5,252 nucleotides of DNA from Nitrospirota bacterium. Its GTDB lineage: Bacteria > Nitrospinota > Nitrospinia > Nitrospinales > Nitrospinaceae. Below are positions 1 to 5,160 of the stretch, piece by piece (the stretch's first letter is position 1; each line of letters starts with the position of its first letter). The position numbers were made by a program, and so were the translations under genes. The notes beneath the pieces are model-generated. The model ran no database searches, was not told where the DNA came from, and was given only the letters and a program-made list of their open reading frames with translations. The stretch spans positions 1 through 5,252 of the forward strand of contig QIDN01000391.1 of NCBI GenBank assembly GCA_003229345.1, read 5' to 3'.

Positions 1-194
1 CCGACGGCGCCATTGATGACGAAAGCCGGATCATTGTCAAACTGTCCTGCGGAGCCGGTCAGTTTGGAATCCGACCGGATACCGAACCCGATGTTTCCTG
101 AAAGGTACATACCCTCAGGACGATTCTGCGCCCATGCCTGTGCCGCAATGAGAAGTACCAGAACTCCAGTGACCAATCCAAAAATACGTTTCAT
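1..194 (-). CDS. Outer-membrane beta-barrel protein, N-terminal part only (runs off the left edge)
   Basis: This is the 5' end of a leftward gene: 64 complete codons are visible and the rest lies outside the window. The ATG at 194 follows a strong Shine-Dalgarno, GGGAGGAA (197-204). The protein opens with a clear signal peptide: MKR, a hydrophobic core (IFGLVTGVLVLLIAA), then AQAWA with likely cleavage before QNRPEG at about residue 23. The mature part begins with an amphipathic strand, GMYLSGNIGFGIRSDS (28-43), a short polar loop, then a second strand (FVINGAV). This is the start expected of a small OmpA/OmpX-like or OMP_b-brl porin-like barrel in the outer membrane. The upstream gene at 354-974 has the same plan, so the two may be paralogues. 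Family assignment rests on architecture; ligand and function are unknown. Confidence 0.75.
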   Translation of the reverse strand, partial: MKRIFGLVTGVLVLLIAAQAWAQNRPEGMYLSGNIGFGIRSDSKLTGSAGQFDNDPAFVINGAV

Positions 195-232
195 ACTTCC
201 TCCCAAAGTTGGAACCCTTAAAATTTGTGTGG

Positions 233-261
233 AGAATAACAAAAGGGTGGAAGCCCCGCAA
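233..261 (-). promoter_or_regulatory. Putative sigma70 promoter of the left-edge barrel gene
   Basis: Read leftward, a -35 box TTGCGG (256-261) is followed by a 17-base spacer and a -10 box TATTCT (233-238). The start of transcription would fall near 226, giving a leader of about 32 bases that contains the Shine-Dalgarno at 197-204. The boxes match consensus at 3/6 and 4/6, but spacing and position fit well. The site implies that this gene can be transcribed separately from the barrel gene upstream. Confidence 0.45.
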
Positions 262-294
262 CCGAATTTAAAAACAGGTGTCTAAGGATATTTT

Positions 295-314
295 AAAGAG
301 CCCTTATTCAAGGG
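295..314 (-). terminator. Weak terminator-like hairpin after the 354-974 barrel gene
   Basis: Leftward, CCCTT-GAAT-AAGGG (314-301) can form a 5-bp stem with a 4-base loop, followed by CTCTTT (300-295). It lies 39 bases past the stop codon and before the next promoter, which is a sensible place for a terminator. The short stem and interrupted T tract make it weak, and it could be chance. Confidence 0.2.
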
Positions 315-353
315 ATTTAATTGGATGAGTTATGACGTCCGGTGGGGTGGGGC

Positions 354-974
354 TTAAAGATTGAACAGGTACCGCATTTTCAGATTGAGTTCGTGGTTTT
401 CCAGATCCATCCGCAGCCGTTGTCCTGCGGGTAATACAAATTCCGGATCGGACGCGTCGAAGAATCGGTATCCCAGACTGAAGGTAACGTTAGGTTTGAT
501 GTTCCATCCGATGCCGGTTTCCAATTGATAGGCGAACAGGGTTTTACTGGTGTCGATCGCTTGACCCAGTGAAATCGTTTCCAGTTGGGCAGTGGCCGCA
601 CCGAAGCCTCCCCCAAAATATAGATTAAAGGATTTCGCAAGGGGCAGATCGTAATATCCGTTGAACATAAAGGACGAGGTCCCGACCTGTGGATCTTCCC
701 CGCCGCCGGTACTGATTTCATTCTCGCGGTAGGAAATTTCGCCTTCCAGCCGGAAGTTGTTTCCAAAATCGTAACCCACAAAACCCCCAAGGGTATATCC
801 CACATCAAAGTCCATGATTTGGGATCCCAGGCTCGGGCTGGAGAGAACGGTGTTCGGGCGAAGGGTCGCGCCGACAAAGCCTCCGGTATAGATTCCACTG
901 CCTTCGGCGTAGGCGTTTGTGGTGAGCGTTAGGAATATTCCAAGGCTGATTATCAAAGCCGGTAGACGGGGCAT
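354..974 (-). CDS. Small outer-membrane beta-barrel protein (predicted 8 strands)
   Basis: The predicted protein has 206 residues. The frame stays open for 34 codons upstream, but the ATG at 974 is chosen because it follows GGGAG (981-985) at a 6-base spacing and is the start that begins a signal peptide: MPRL, hydrophobic core LIISLGIFLTL, then AYA with cleavage before EGSG at about residue 24. The mature chain alternates polar and apolar/aromatic residues in about eight strands, near residues 27-39, 56-69, 73-85, 99-110, 115-126, 145-158, 162-173 and 192-204. They are joined by polar, Gly/Pro/Asp-rich turns. The C-terminus (LNLKMRYLFNL) resembles a barrel's closing strand, although it ends in Leu rather than the usual Phe. 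This fits an OmpA/OmpX-like or OMP_b-brl family barrel. Adhesin, porin or structural roles cannot be told apart. It has its own promoter and sits upstream of a similar gene. Confidence 0.8.
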   Translation of the reverse strand: MPRLPALIISLGIFLTLTTNAYAEGSGIYTGGFVGATLRPNTVLSSPSLGSQIMDFDVGYTLGGFVGYDFGNNFRLEGEISYRENEISTGGGEDPQVGTSSFMFNGYYDLPLAKSFNLYFGGGFGAATAQLETISLGQAIDTSKTLFAYQLETGIGWNIKPNVTFSLGYRFFDASDPEFVLPAGQRLRMDLENHELNLKMRYLFNL

Positions 975-1011
975 GTGTTTCTCCCTATTGATAAATAACG
1001 GTTTCAAGTTT

Positions 1012-1029
1012 GCGAATATATATTTTCGC
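1012..1029. promoter_or_regulatory. Operator-like 18-bp near-palindrome over the -10 box
   Basis: GCGAA (1012-1016) and TTCGC (1025-1029) are perfect inverted arms around an AT-rich centre, and 16 of the 18 positions are palindromic overall. The element contains the -10 box at 1015-1020 and part of the promoter spacer, a typical place for a dimeric repressor to block RNA polymerase. The palindrome is read directly from the sequence; its use as an operator is inferred, and no regulator is encoded nearby. Confidence 0.35.
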
Positions 1030-1043
1030 CTACAGGTTGTCAA
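1015..1043 (-). promoter_or_regulatory. Strong sigma70-type promoter of the 354-974 barrel gene
   Basis: Leftward, a perfect -35 box TTGACA (1038-1043) is followed by a 17-base spacer and TATATT (1015-1020), which matches the -10 consensus at 5/6. Transcription would start near 1008, leaving a leader of about 34 bases with the Shine-Dalgarno at 981-985. It lies in the 128-bp gap after tgpA, so the barrel gene does not need read-through from tgpA. Confidence 0.7.
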
Positions 1044-1088
1044 TAAAAGGTCGCAAAACCATTTCACTCCTGACAAGGTTTTTTACAG

Positions 1089-1115
1089 GTGCCGGCACTA
1101 ATTTAAATTTGCCGG
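1089..1115 (-). repeat. Inverted repeats straddling the tgpA stop codon
   Basis: GTGCCGGCAC (1089-1098) is a perfect 10-bp palindrome. Its core also pairs with a second element: CCGGCA (1092-1097) and TGCCGG (1110-1115) enclose a 12-base AT-rich spacer containing AATTTAAATT and the tgpA TAA stop. A hairpin at the end of the tgpA message is possible. No T tract follows in either direction, so an intrinsic terminator is not supported. Confidence 0.3.
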
Positions 1116-3199
1116 ATCAGGGATTGGATGTGGTGTTGTTCGCCAGACGAGAAGGGGAGATTGCCAAAGCGGTTCCGTTCGTAGAATCGCGTGATTGACT
1201 CCACAGCTTCCCGCTTTTCCGGAGGCAGGCCGGTCAGTGTATTCAGAAACTCCAGGTGTGTTGCGTTATTGGGCTTGATGATTCCCTGAGACTCCAGACG
1301 TTTCAGCATTTGACGATACATTTGAACTGCGAAGGGCAACCGGGGTGCCCACGGGGTTCCTCGCCACTGATACTTTTTAAAACCCAATCGCCACCCCAGC
1401 AATCCTGTCACGATCACAAGGAACACCCAGGGATGGTTTCGAAGGGTGTTCAGCATTTCCTTAAAACTGGGAGTTTCCCACTTGTTCCATCGGTCTTTAA
1501 AATCCTGGGTCTCCCGGCTGAAATAATCCACCAGTTGCGTCTGGTCCTGCATGGAATATCGAATGATATACCTCTGCCAGTAAAGACGCATGAGATCGAG
1601 CCTGTGAGTCAGCATATTGGGCGAATCGGAGATAGCTGCGGGATCGGGAGGCGTGGGATCGTAGACCTGCCAGCCCAGGCCCGGAACATACGCCTCCACC
1701 CAGGAGTGGGCATGGGTCTGGCGGACTATCATGTATTGTCCCAGGTCGTTCCATTCCGTACCGGCAAAACCGTTGATGATCCGCGACGGTATCCCGTTCA
1801 GCCGCAAGAGTACCGCCATGGCCGAGGCGAAATACTCGCAGTGACCTTCCTTCCGTATGAATAAAAATTCATCCAATGCCGACTCATGGGTTTTACGCTC
1901 CATATCCAGTGAATACCCGTAATTGTTCTTCAGGTACTTAAGAATCTTGCGTGCCTTGACGGTTTCGGGATCGGATTCATCCACCAAATCCCGAGCCAGT
2001 TTGCGGGTTCTGGGGCTGATCTTCGGTAATTGCAGAAACCGGTTGGGGTAGATATTGCGTAAATTAAAGTGGAGGGGATGGGGATAGTTGGTGGGGTTCC
2101 CTATATCGGCGATGATGGTGTACCGTTTGGGTCCGGTGTGCCTGTCCAGAGTTTTCAGGGAATATCCCTGGTCCATTTGAATCTTTTTGAAGGTTCCCTC
2201 GATTTCAAGGGGTATTCCATATGTGAACACCACCGGTGAATTGAAAGATTCCATATAGATGTCTTGGACGATCATTTCCCTGGGTGCCGGAACTGTGAAC
2301 AACTGCGCCCCCTGGCCTGGAATATTTAAAGCCTGCCAGGCTGGCGGCATGGTGGAGAACCAGGTTTTGCCATCATAGTGATTCAGGTTCACGCCCCGCC
2401 AGAGAACTCTGGAGGGTGGACGGTAGACCTGTCCGTTTTTGCGAAACTCTACCCGCATGACCACACTGTCGTTCTGTTTGATGCGGCCCACTTCTCCCAG
2501 TTCCACCTGGTCGGAAAATCCGCTGACCGGCCCCGCTCCGGAATCCAGCGCCAGAAATCCCAGCCCCAACCGTGGGAAACTGACGAAAATAACCGCGGTC
2601 AATAGAAAGCTGGCCAGAATCATGGTTGCGGACAGGACGAACAAAGAAAAACCGGTGGCTTCATGTTCTCCAGTGTGGCGAAAACCCGATGGTGGGCAAT
2701 GGGTTCCCACCCGCTCCACCATCATGTTGTAAAAGATCAGGCACCAGCACAGCACGAGATAAAATGACAGGAACAGTACGCCAAAAACCATGTCTTGAAT
2801 GAATAGTGCCCCAATCAGCAGGCAGACGATTGAGATCAAATAACCGTAAAGATAGTCATTGAGTTCGGATTTGAACACAAAACGGGTGAGCAGGATAAAA
2901 ATCAGAAACCAGACCGTGAGGTCCAGGATAGGGGGATTCCATATAATATAAATCAGGGGTAGAATAACCAGGCCTATCAGCCAAATGGAAAATTTAGTCG
3001 GAGGGTGAATCGGGATTTTATGGTACGTTTCCAAGGTGAAACACGCCATCAGTGCCGTCAAAAACAGGATTCCAGCTGCTAAAGGAATCACCGCTCCGAA
3101 AATCAGACAGGCTACCCCCAAAGCCGCGAGCAGGTAGCTGAATCCGACAAAACAGGTGCGCAGGCGGGGTCCGCGATTTCGTATGTCAATTGACAACAA
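1103..3199 (-). CDS. tgpA: TgpA-type membrane-bound transglutaminase-like protein (DUF3488 / transglutaminase core / DUF4129)
   Basis: The protein has 698 residues and is close in plan to Pseudomonas TgpA. Residues 1-210 hold about six or seven hydrophobic segments (near 18-36, 38-56, 71-88, 91-109, 117-134, 137-158, 183-207), the DUF3488-like membrane part. A soluble, presumably periplasmic region follows. The transglutaminase-like core shows the catalytic triad: Cys454 in EGHCEYFASAMAVLLR, His498 in QTHAHSWVEAYVPG, and Asp514 in VYDPTPPDP. A C-terminal membrane helix (590-606) leads to a cytoplasmic tail (610-698) resembling DUF4129. Members are thought to act on envelope proteins or peptides; the substrate is unknown. 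The start is TTG at 3199, forced by an in-frame TAA at 3203-3205; AAAGGA (3209-3214) lies 9 bases upstream. Related genes often follow moxR-like AAA ATPase and DUF58 genes, but here the upstream neighbour is a divergent cyclophilin. Confidence 0.9.
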   Translation of the reverse strand: MLSIDIRNRGPRLRTCFVGFSYLLAALGVACLIFGAVIPLAAGILFLTALMACFTLETYHKIPIHPPTKFSIWLIGLVILPLIYIIWNPPILDLTVWFLIFILLTRFVFKSELNDYLYGYLISIVCLLIGALFIQDMVFGVLFLSFYLVLCWCLIFYNMMVERVGTHCPPSGFRHTGEHEATGFSLFVLSATMILASFLLTAVIFVSFPRLGLGFLALDSGAGPVSGFSDQVELGEVGRIKQNDSVVMRVEFRKNGQVYRPPSRVLWRGVNLNHYDGKTWFSTMPPAWQALNIPGQGAQLFTVPAPREMIVQDIYMESFNSPVVFTYGIPLEIEGTFKKIQMDQGYSLKTLDRHTGPKRYTIIADIGNPTNYPHPLHFNLRNIYPNRFLQLPKISPRTRKLARDLVDESDPETVKARKILKYLKNNYGYSLDMERKTHESALDEFLFIRKEGHCEYFASAMAVLLRLNGIPSRIINGFAGTEWNDLGQYMIVRQTHAHSWVEAYVPGLGWQVYDPTPPDPAAISDSPNMLTHRLDLMRLYWQRYIIRYSMQDQTQLVDYFSRETQDFKDRWNKWETPSFKEMLNTLRNHPWVFLVIVTGLLGWRLGFKKYQWRGTPWAPRLPFAVQMYRQMLKRLESQGIIKPNNATHLEFLNTLTGLPPEKREAVESITRFYERNRFGNLPFSSGEQHHIQSLIRQI

Positions 3200-3214
3200 A
3201 GTTTACATTCCTTT
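3197..3214 (-). promoter_or_regulatory. Ribosome binding site and TTG start of tgpA, with an ATG-TAA pair between them
   Basis: Read leftward, AAAGGA (3214-3209) is followed by ATG (3208-3206), TAA (3205-3203), ACT, then TTG (3199-3197), all in the tgpA frame. The ATG touches the Shine-Dalgarno and is stopped at once, so it cannot start the protein. The TTG at a 9-base spacing is the first usable start, with a second TTG directly after it. The next in-frame Met is residue 51, inside a membrane segment, so a later start is unlikely. A weak TTG start suggests low expression. Confidence 0.6.
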
Positions 3215-3259
3215 ACAATAGCCCGGTTACCAACCCTAACCATTGCTTATTGATCGATG

Positions 3260-3289
3260 TTGAGACCGGTGGGGGTTATTGAATAGTTT
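3260..3289 (+). promoter_or_regulatory. Possible promoter of the cyclophilin operon
   Basis: In the 112-bp divergent spacer, TTGAGA (3260-3265; 5/6 to the -35 consensus) is followed after 18 bases by TAGTTT (3284-3289; 3/6 to the -10 consensus). Transcription would begin near 3296, only about 16 bases before the ATG at 3312. The -10 is poor, so the call is tentative. No comparably good promoter for tgpA was found on the other strand of this spacer. Confidence 0.28.
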
Positions 3290-3311
3290 AAATCATTTTT
3301 TCGGGGGTTCC

Positions 3312-3860
3312 ATGCGAAAGATCATTATTCTGCTTTGCATTGCGATGTTGGCGGGAGGAACAGGTTCTGCGTTGGCAGATGAAATTGCGGTTATTGAAAC
3401 CAAGTTTGGCAATATCGAATTGGAATTTTTCCAGGACAAGGCCCCCGGCCATGTCAAAAACTTCAAAACCCTCGCTAAGACGGGGTTTTACAATGGAACT
3501 CTCTTTCATCGGGTGATTCCCGGTTTTATGATCCAGGGCGGGGACCCCAATACCAAAAAACCGGACCGTTCCATGCACGGTATGGGCGGGCCCGGCTATT
3601 CGATCAAGGCCGAGTTCAACGCTACCAGGCATGACCGGGGAATTCTGTCCATGGCGCGCTCCCAGGATCCGAACAGCGCGGGTTCACAATTCTTCATCGT
3701 GGTTAAGGATGCCCATTTTCTGGATGGCAAATACACAGCGTTCGGTAAAGTGACCCAGGGGATGGACGTCGCGGATAAAATCGTCAGTGTTCCACGGGAT
3801 GGGAATGACAATCCCCTCGAAGCTATCAGTATAAAAATTATTATTAAACCGAAAAAATAA
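3312..3860 (+). CDS. ppiA: Exported cyclophilin-type peptidyl-prolyl cis-trans isomerase
   Basis: This 182-residue protein catalyses cis-trans isomerisation of Xaa-Pro bonds and is probably periplasmic. It starts with a signal peptide: MRK, hydrophobic core IIILLCIAMLAG, and ALA (20-22) before DEIAVIET. The cyclophilin fold fills the rest. Active-site residues aligned to human CypA are present: Arg67, Phe72, Met73 and Gln75 in FHRVIPGFMIQGGDPN, and Gln126 and Phe128 in GSQFFIV. The CypA Trp121 position is Phe136, as in many bacterial members that bind cyclosporin poorly, and the His126 position is Tyr141. The ATG at 3312 is preferred over an in-frame TTG at 3279 because it begins the signal peptide cleanly; its Shine-Dalgarno is only GGGGG (3303-3307). 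A close paralogue follows after 23 bp. The symbol is given by analogy of location with E. coli PpiA. Confidence 0.9.
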   Translation: MRKIIILLCIAMLAGGTGSALADEIAVIETKFGNIELEFFQDKAPGHVKNFKTLAKTGFYNGTLFHRVIPGFMIQGGDPNTKKPDRSMHGMGGPGYSIKAEFNATRHDRGILSMARSQDPNSAGSQFFIVVKDAHFLDGKYTAFGKVTQGMDVADKIVSVPRDGNDNPLEAISIKIIIKPKK

Positions 3861-3883
3861 TTTCAAAGCCAAAGGAGCTTTTT

Positions 3884-4372
3884 ATGAGTAAAGAAGTCGT
3901 AGTAATTGAAACCACACACGGAACCATCAAACTGGAATTTTTCGAGGACAAAGCTCCCGGGCATGTCAAAAATTTCAAGGAGCTGACCAACAAAAATTTT
4001 TATGACGGCACCACATTTCACCGGGTCATTCCCGGCTTTATGATTCAGGGTGGCGATCCCAATTCGAAATCAGACGACCGGAGCCAGCATGGCACGGGAG
4101 GTCCCGGATACAGCATCGATGCCGAATTCAACGACGTCAAGCACGAACGGGGCATACTCTCCATGGCGCGGTCGCAGGACCCCAATAGTGCCGGGTCGCA
4201 GTTTTACATCTGCGTTAAGGATTCGTTTTTTCTGGATGGCCAATACACGGCGTTCGGCAAGGTCATTGAAGGCATGGACGTCGCGGATAAAATCGTTAAT
4301 GAACCGCGGGACTCGAACGATAACCCGCAGGAACGGATAGAAATGAAATCTGTTTCCGTTGTTGAGGAATAG
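3884..4372 (+). CDS. ppiB: Cytoplasmic cyclophilin-type peptidyl-prolyl cis-trans isomerase
   Basis: This 162-residue protein is a minimal single-domain cyclophilin, about the length of E. coli PpiB, with no signal peptide (MSKEVVVIETTHG), so it should act in the cytoplasm. Catalytic and substrate-pocket residues are intact: Arg47, Phe52, Met53 and Gln55 in FHRVIPGFMIQGGDPN, and Gln106 and Phe108 in GSQFYIC. Phe116 stands at the CypA Trp121 position and Tyr121 at His126. AAAGGAG (3871-3877) lies 6 bases before the ATG, a better ribosome site than that of the upstream gene. A hand alignment with the upstream cyclophilin gives about 114 identities in 157 positions without gaps, so the pair probably arose by tandem duplication. 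Differences concentrate at the ends and in surface loops. The symbol is by analogy of size and location. Confidence 0.92.
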   Translation: MSKEVVVIETTHGTIKLEFFEDKAPGHVKNFKELTNKNFYDGTTFHRVIPGFMIQGGDPNSKSDDRSQHGTGGPGYSIDAEFNDVKHERGILSMARSQDPNSAGSQFYICVKDSFFLDGQYTAFGKVIEGMDVADKIVNEPRDSNDNPQERIEMKSVSVVEE

Positions 4373-4405
4373 GATTTTCGCCAGAATCTTGCTCAGGAAG
4401 GAACT

Positions 4406-4774
4406 ATGGAAAACGAATTAATCGTAAACGTGTACAAGTTTATGGGGAATGATTTGCTGTCGGGCCGTACCTCAGACGATGGCTCCCCGTCAGCCGAGTC
4501 TCTCAGAAAACATGTCCTGGACAACTGGGATAAGTATGAGCGGATTTCGATATTGCTGGATAACGTGACGCAGATGACCCGTCCTTTTCAGGACGAGGCC
4601 TTCGCCAAACTGCTGGAAGGCCACTCCTTGGACGAATTCAATCAGAAAATCCACTTTCCTGACGCCAAGGAAAACACGGTTAAGGAATTAAACACCGCGT
4701 TTAAAATTCGCCAAAAAATCATTCAGTCAAAAAAAGAAAGAGAAGGAGAAAAAGGAGACCAACTCGGGCTTTAG
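4406..4774 (+). CDS. Small protein with a probable STAS-like DUF4325 domain
   Basis: This 122-residue protein has no signal peptide or membrane segment. Residues 30-105 resemble the STAS-like DUF4325 pattern: a helix (SAESLRKHVLDNW), a hydrophobic strand then a turn (ISILLDNVTQMTRPF, 47-61), an acidic-hydrophobic helix (QDEAFAKLLEG), a second strand around KIHFPD (81-86), and a final helix ending in AFKIRQK. The fold assignment is from motif memory and is not certain; STAS-like domains often act in protein-protein switching. The C-terminus (about 105-122) is a highly charged, probably disordered tail encoded by a 30-base purine run (4729-4758). The ATG follows AGGAAGGA (4395-4402), and the gap to the cyclophilin is 33 bp, so the gene is likely the last of the operon. 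Its link to proline isomerases is unexplained. Confidence 0.7.
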   Translation: MENELIVNVYKFMGNDLLSGRTSDDGSPSAESLRKHVLDNWDKYERISILLDNVTQMTRPFQDEAFAKLLEGHSLDEFNQKIHFPDAKENTVKELNTAFKIRQKIIQSKKEREGEKGDQLGL

Positions 4775-4803
4775 GAGAGGTGGCGTTGCTTCCTTTATGG
4801 AAC

Positions 4804-4848
4804 GGCCAGCGTCACGCTGGCCTCCGCTCCTCCCCTGAAAAAGCCGTT
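4804..4848 (+). repeat. Hairpin repeat element, copy 1
   Basis: The element opens with GGCCAGCG-TCA-CGCTGGCC (4804-4822), a perfect 8-bp stem with a 3-base loop. It aligns without gaps to 5029-5073 at 35 of 45 positions, including an identical 15-base palindromic core (CCAGCGTCACGCTGG). It begins 30 bases after the STAS-like gene. No T tract follows, so it is not an intrinsic terminator. A REP-like or miniature mobile repeat is the likely class. Confidence 0.6.
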
Positions 4849-4851
4849 CTT

Positions 4852-4899
4852 AAATCCCCCCAACCCAAAATCTCCCCAACCCAAAATCCCCCCAGCCCC
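4852..4899 (+). repeat. 16-bp tandem repeat, three units
   Basis: Three units start at 4852, 4868 and 4884 with an exact 16-base period and the form AAATCNCCCCARCCC. The third unit differs slightly at its end (AGCCCC). The strand is strongly C-rich. No function is apparent; slippage may make the copy number variable. Confidence 0.75.
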
Positions 4900-4911
4900 T
4901 AAAAAATGGAG

Positions 4912-4938
4912 AAAGGAGCAGGGTGAAAGGGAGCAGGG
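4912..4938 (+). repeat. Purine-rich direct repeat
   Basis: AAAGGAGCAGGG (4912-4923) recurs as AAAGGGAGCAGGG (4926-4938), separated by two bases. The second copy carries one extra G. Shine-Dalgarno-like GGAG motifs occur here, but no reading frame follows them, so they are not taken as ribosome sites. Confidence 0.55.
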
Positions 4939-4973
4939 AAAATCCTTGAAAAAAGTTCCACCCCTCACCCAGC

Positions 4974-5001
4974 CCTCTCCCCTTGAGGGGAGAGGATTTT
5001 T
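4974..5001 (+). terminator. Terminator-like GC-rich hairpin with T tract
   Basis: CCTCTCCCCT (4974-4983) and AGGGGAGAGG (4986-4995) are perfect inverted arms, realistically a 9-bp stem with a 4-base loop, followed by A and T5 (4997-5001), then AATTT. This has the form of a rho-independent terminator for the rightward cyclophilin operon, though it lies about 200 bases after the last stop codon. The sequence CCCCTCACCCAGCCCTCTCCCC also resembles a widespread intergenic repeat type, so it may be a repeat that also terminates transcription. In the leftward direction no T tract follows. Confidence 0.5.
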
Positions 5002-5009
5002 AATTTCCT

Positions 5010-5024
5010 CCGGGCGTGGCCCGG
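5010..5024 (+). repeat. Short hairpin CCGGGC-GTG-GCCCGG
   Basis: CCGGGC (5010-5015) and GCCCGG (5019-5024) form a perfect 6-bp GC stem with a GTG loop. It lies between the terminator-like hairpin and the second copy of the 45-bp element, as one of a closely spaced series of stems. Confidence 0.4.
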
Positions 5025-5028
5025 TTGG

Positions 5029-5073
5029 GTCCAGCGTCACGCTGGTCGCCGCTTCGCCGGTGGAAAACCGGTT
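5029..5073 (+). repeat. Hairpin repeat element, copy 2
   Basis: This is a direct copy of 4804-4848, offset by 225 bases and 35/45 identical. It carries two stems: CCAGCG-TCA-CGCTGG (5031-5045) and CCGGT-GGAAA-ACCGG (5057-5071). In copy 1 the second stem is degraded, so copy 2 may be nearer the ancestral form. The paired stems recall REP/BIME-like elements, but no transposase is in the window. Confidence 0.6.
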
Positions 5074-5138
5074 GCCAGTCCCGCTTCGTGGCATTAACCT
5101 GATGGAGTGAAGTGAGCACGACCGGAGCTTGTCTTCGG
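5073..5138 (+). repeat. Two further short stems downstream of repeat copy 2
   Basis: TGCCA (5073-5077) pairs with TGGCA (5089-5093) around an 11-base loop. CCGGAG (5122-5127) pairs with CTTCGG (5133-5138) around CTTGT with one G-T wobble. Each alone is weak. They are listed because they continue the series of stems that begins at 4974. Confidence 0.3.
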
Positions 5139-5160
5139 CTAAACTCAAATCGCTATGTAG

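Noticed and set aside
13..285. A 90-codon plus-strand frame at the left edge
   Set aside because: It is antisense to the barrel gene start, which has a strong Shine-Dalgarno and signal peptide, and it crosses that gene's promoter.
380..898. A 172-codon minus-strand frame inside the barrel gene
   Set aside because: It overlaps the 354-974 gene in another frame and lacks a signal peptide, strand pattern or ribosome site.
975..1076. A 34-codon upstream extension of the 354-974 gene
   Set aside because: It would cover the strong promoter's -10 and -35 boxes and place the signal peptide internally; the ATG at 974 has its own Shine-Dalgarno.
1256..1864. A 202-codon plus-strand frame
   Set aside because: It is antisense to the tgpA transglutaminase core, whose frame has clear catalytic motifs and membrane segments. 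The antisense product has no recognisable feature.
4780..4903. A small rightward frame starting GTG/TTG just after the STAS-like stop, preceded by AGGAGAGG
   Set aside because: The product is only about 40 residues, uses weak starts, and consists of translated hairpin and 16-bp tandem units rich in Pro and Ser.
4852..4938. CRISPR-like array
   Set aside because: The units are contiguous 16-bp tandems without spacers, and no cas genes are present.
4795..5148. A 117-codon open frame on the minus strand covering most of the repeat region
   Set aside because: It translates the repeats: SVTL appears twice from the duplicated palindrome, and NPLPSRGEGWVRG is the typical artefact translation of a GC-rich intergenic hairpin. 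There is no clear ribosome site or domain.
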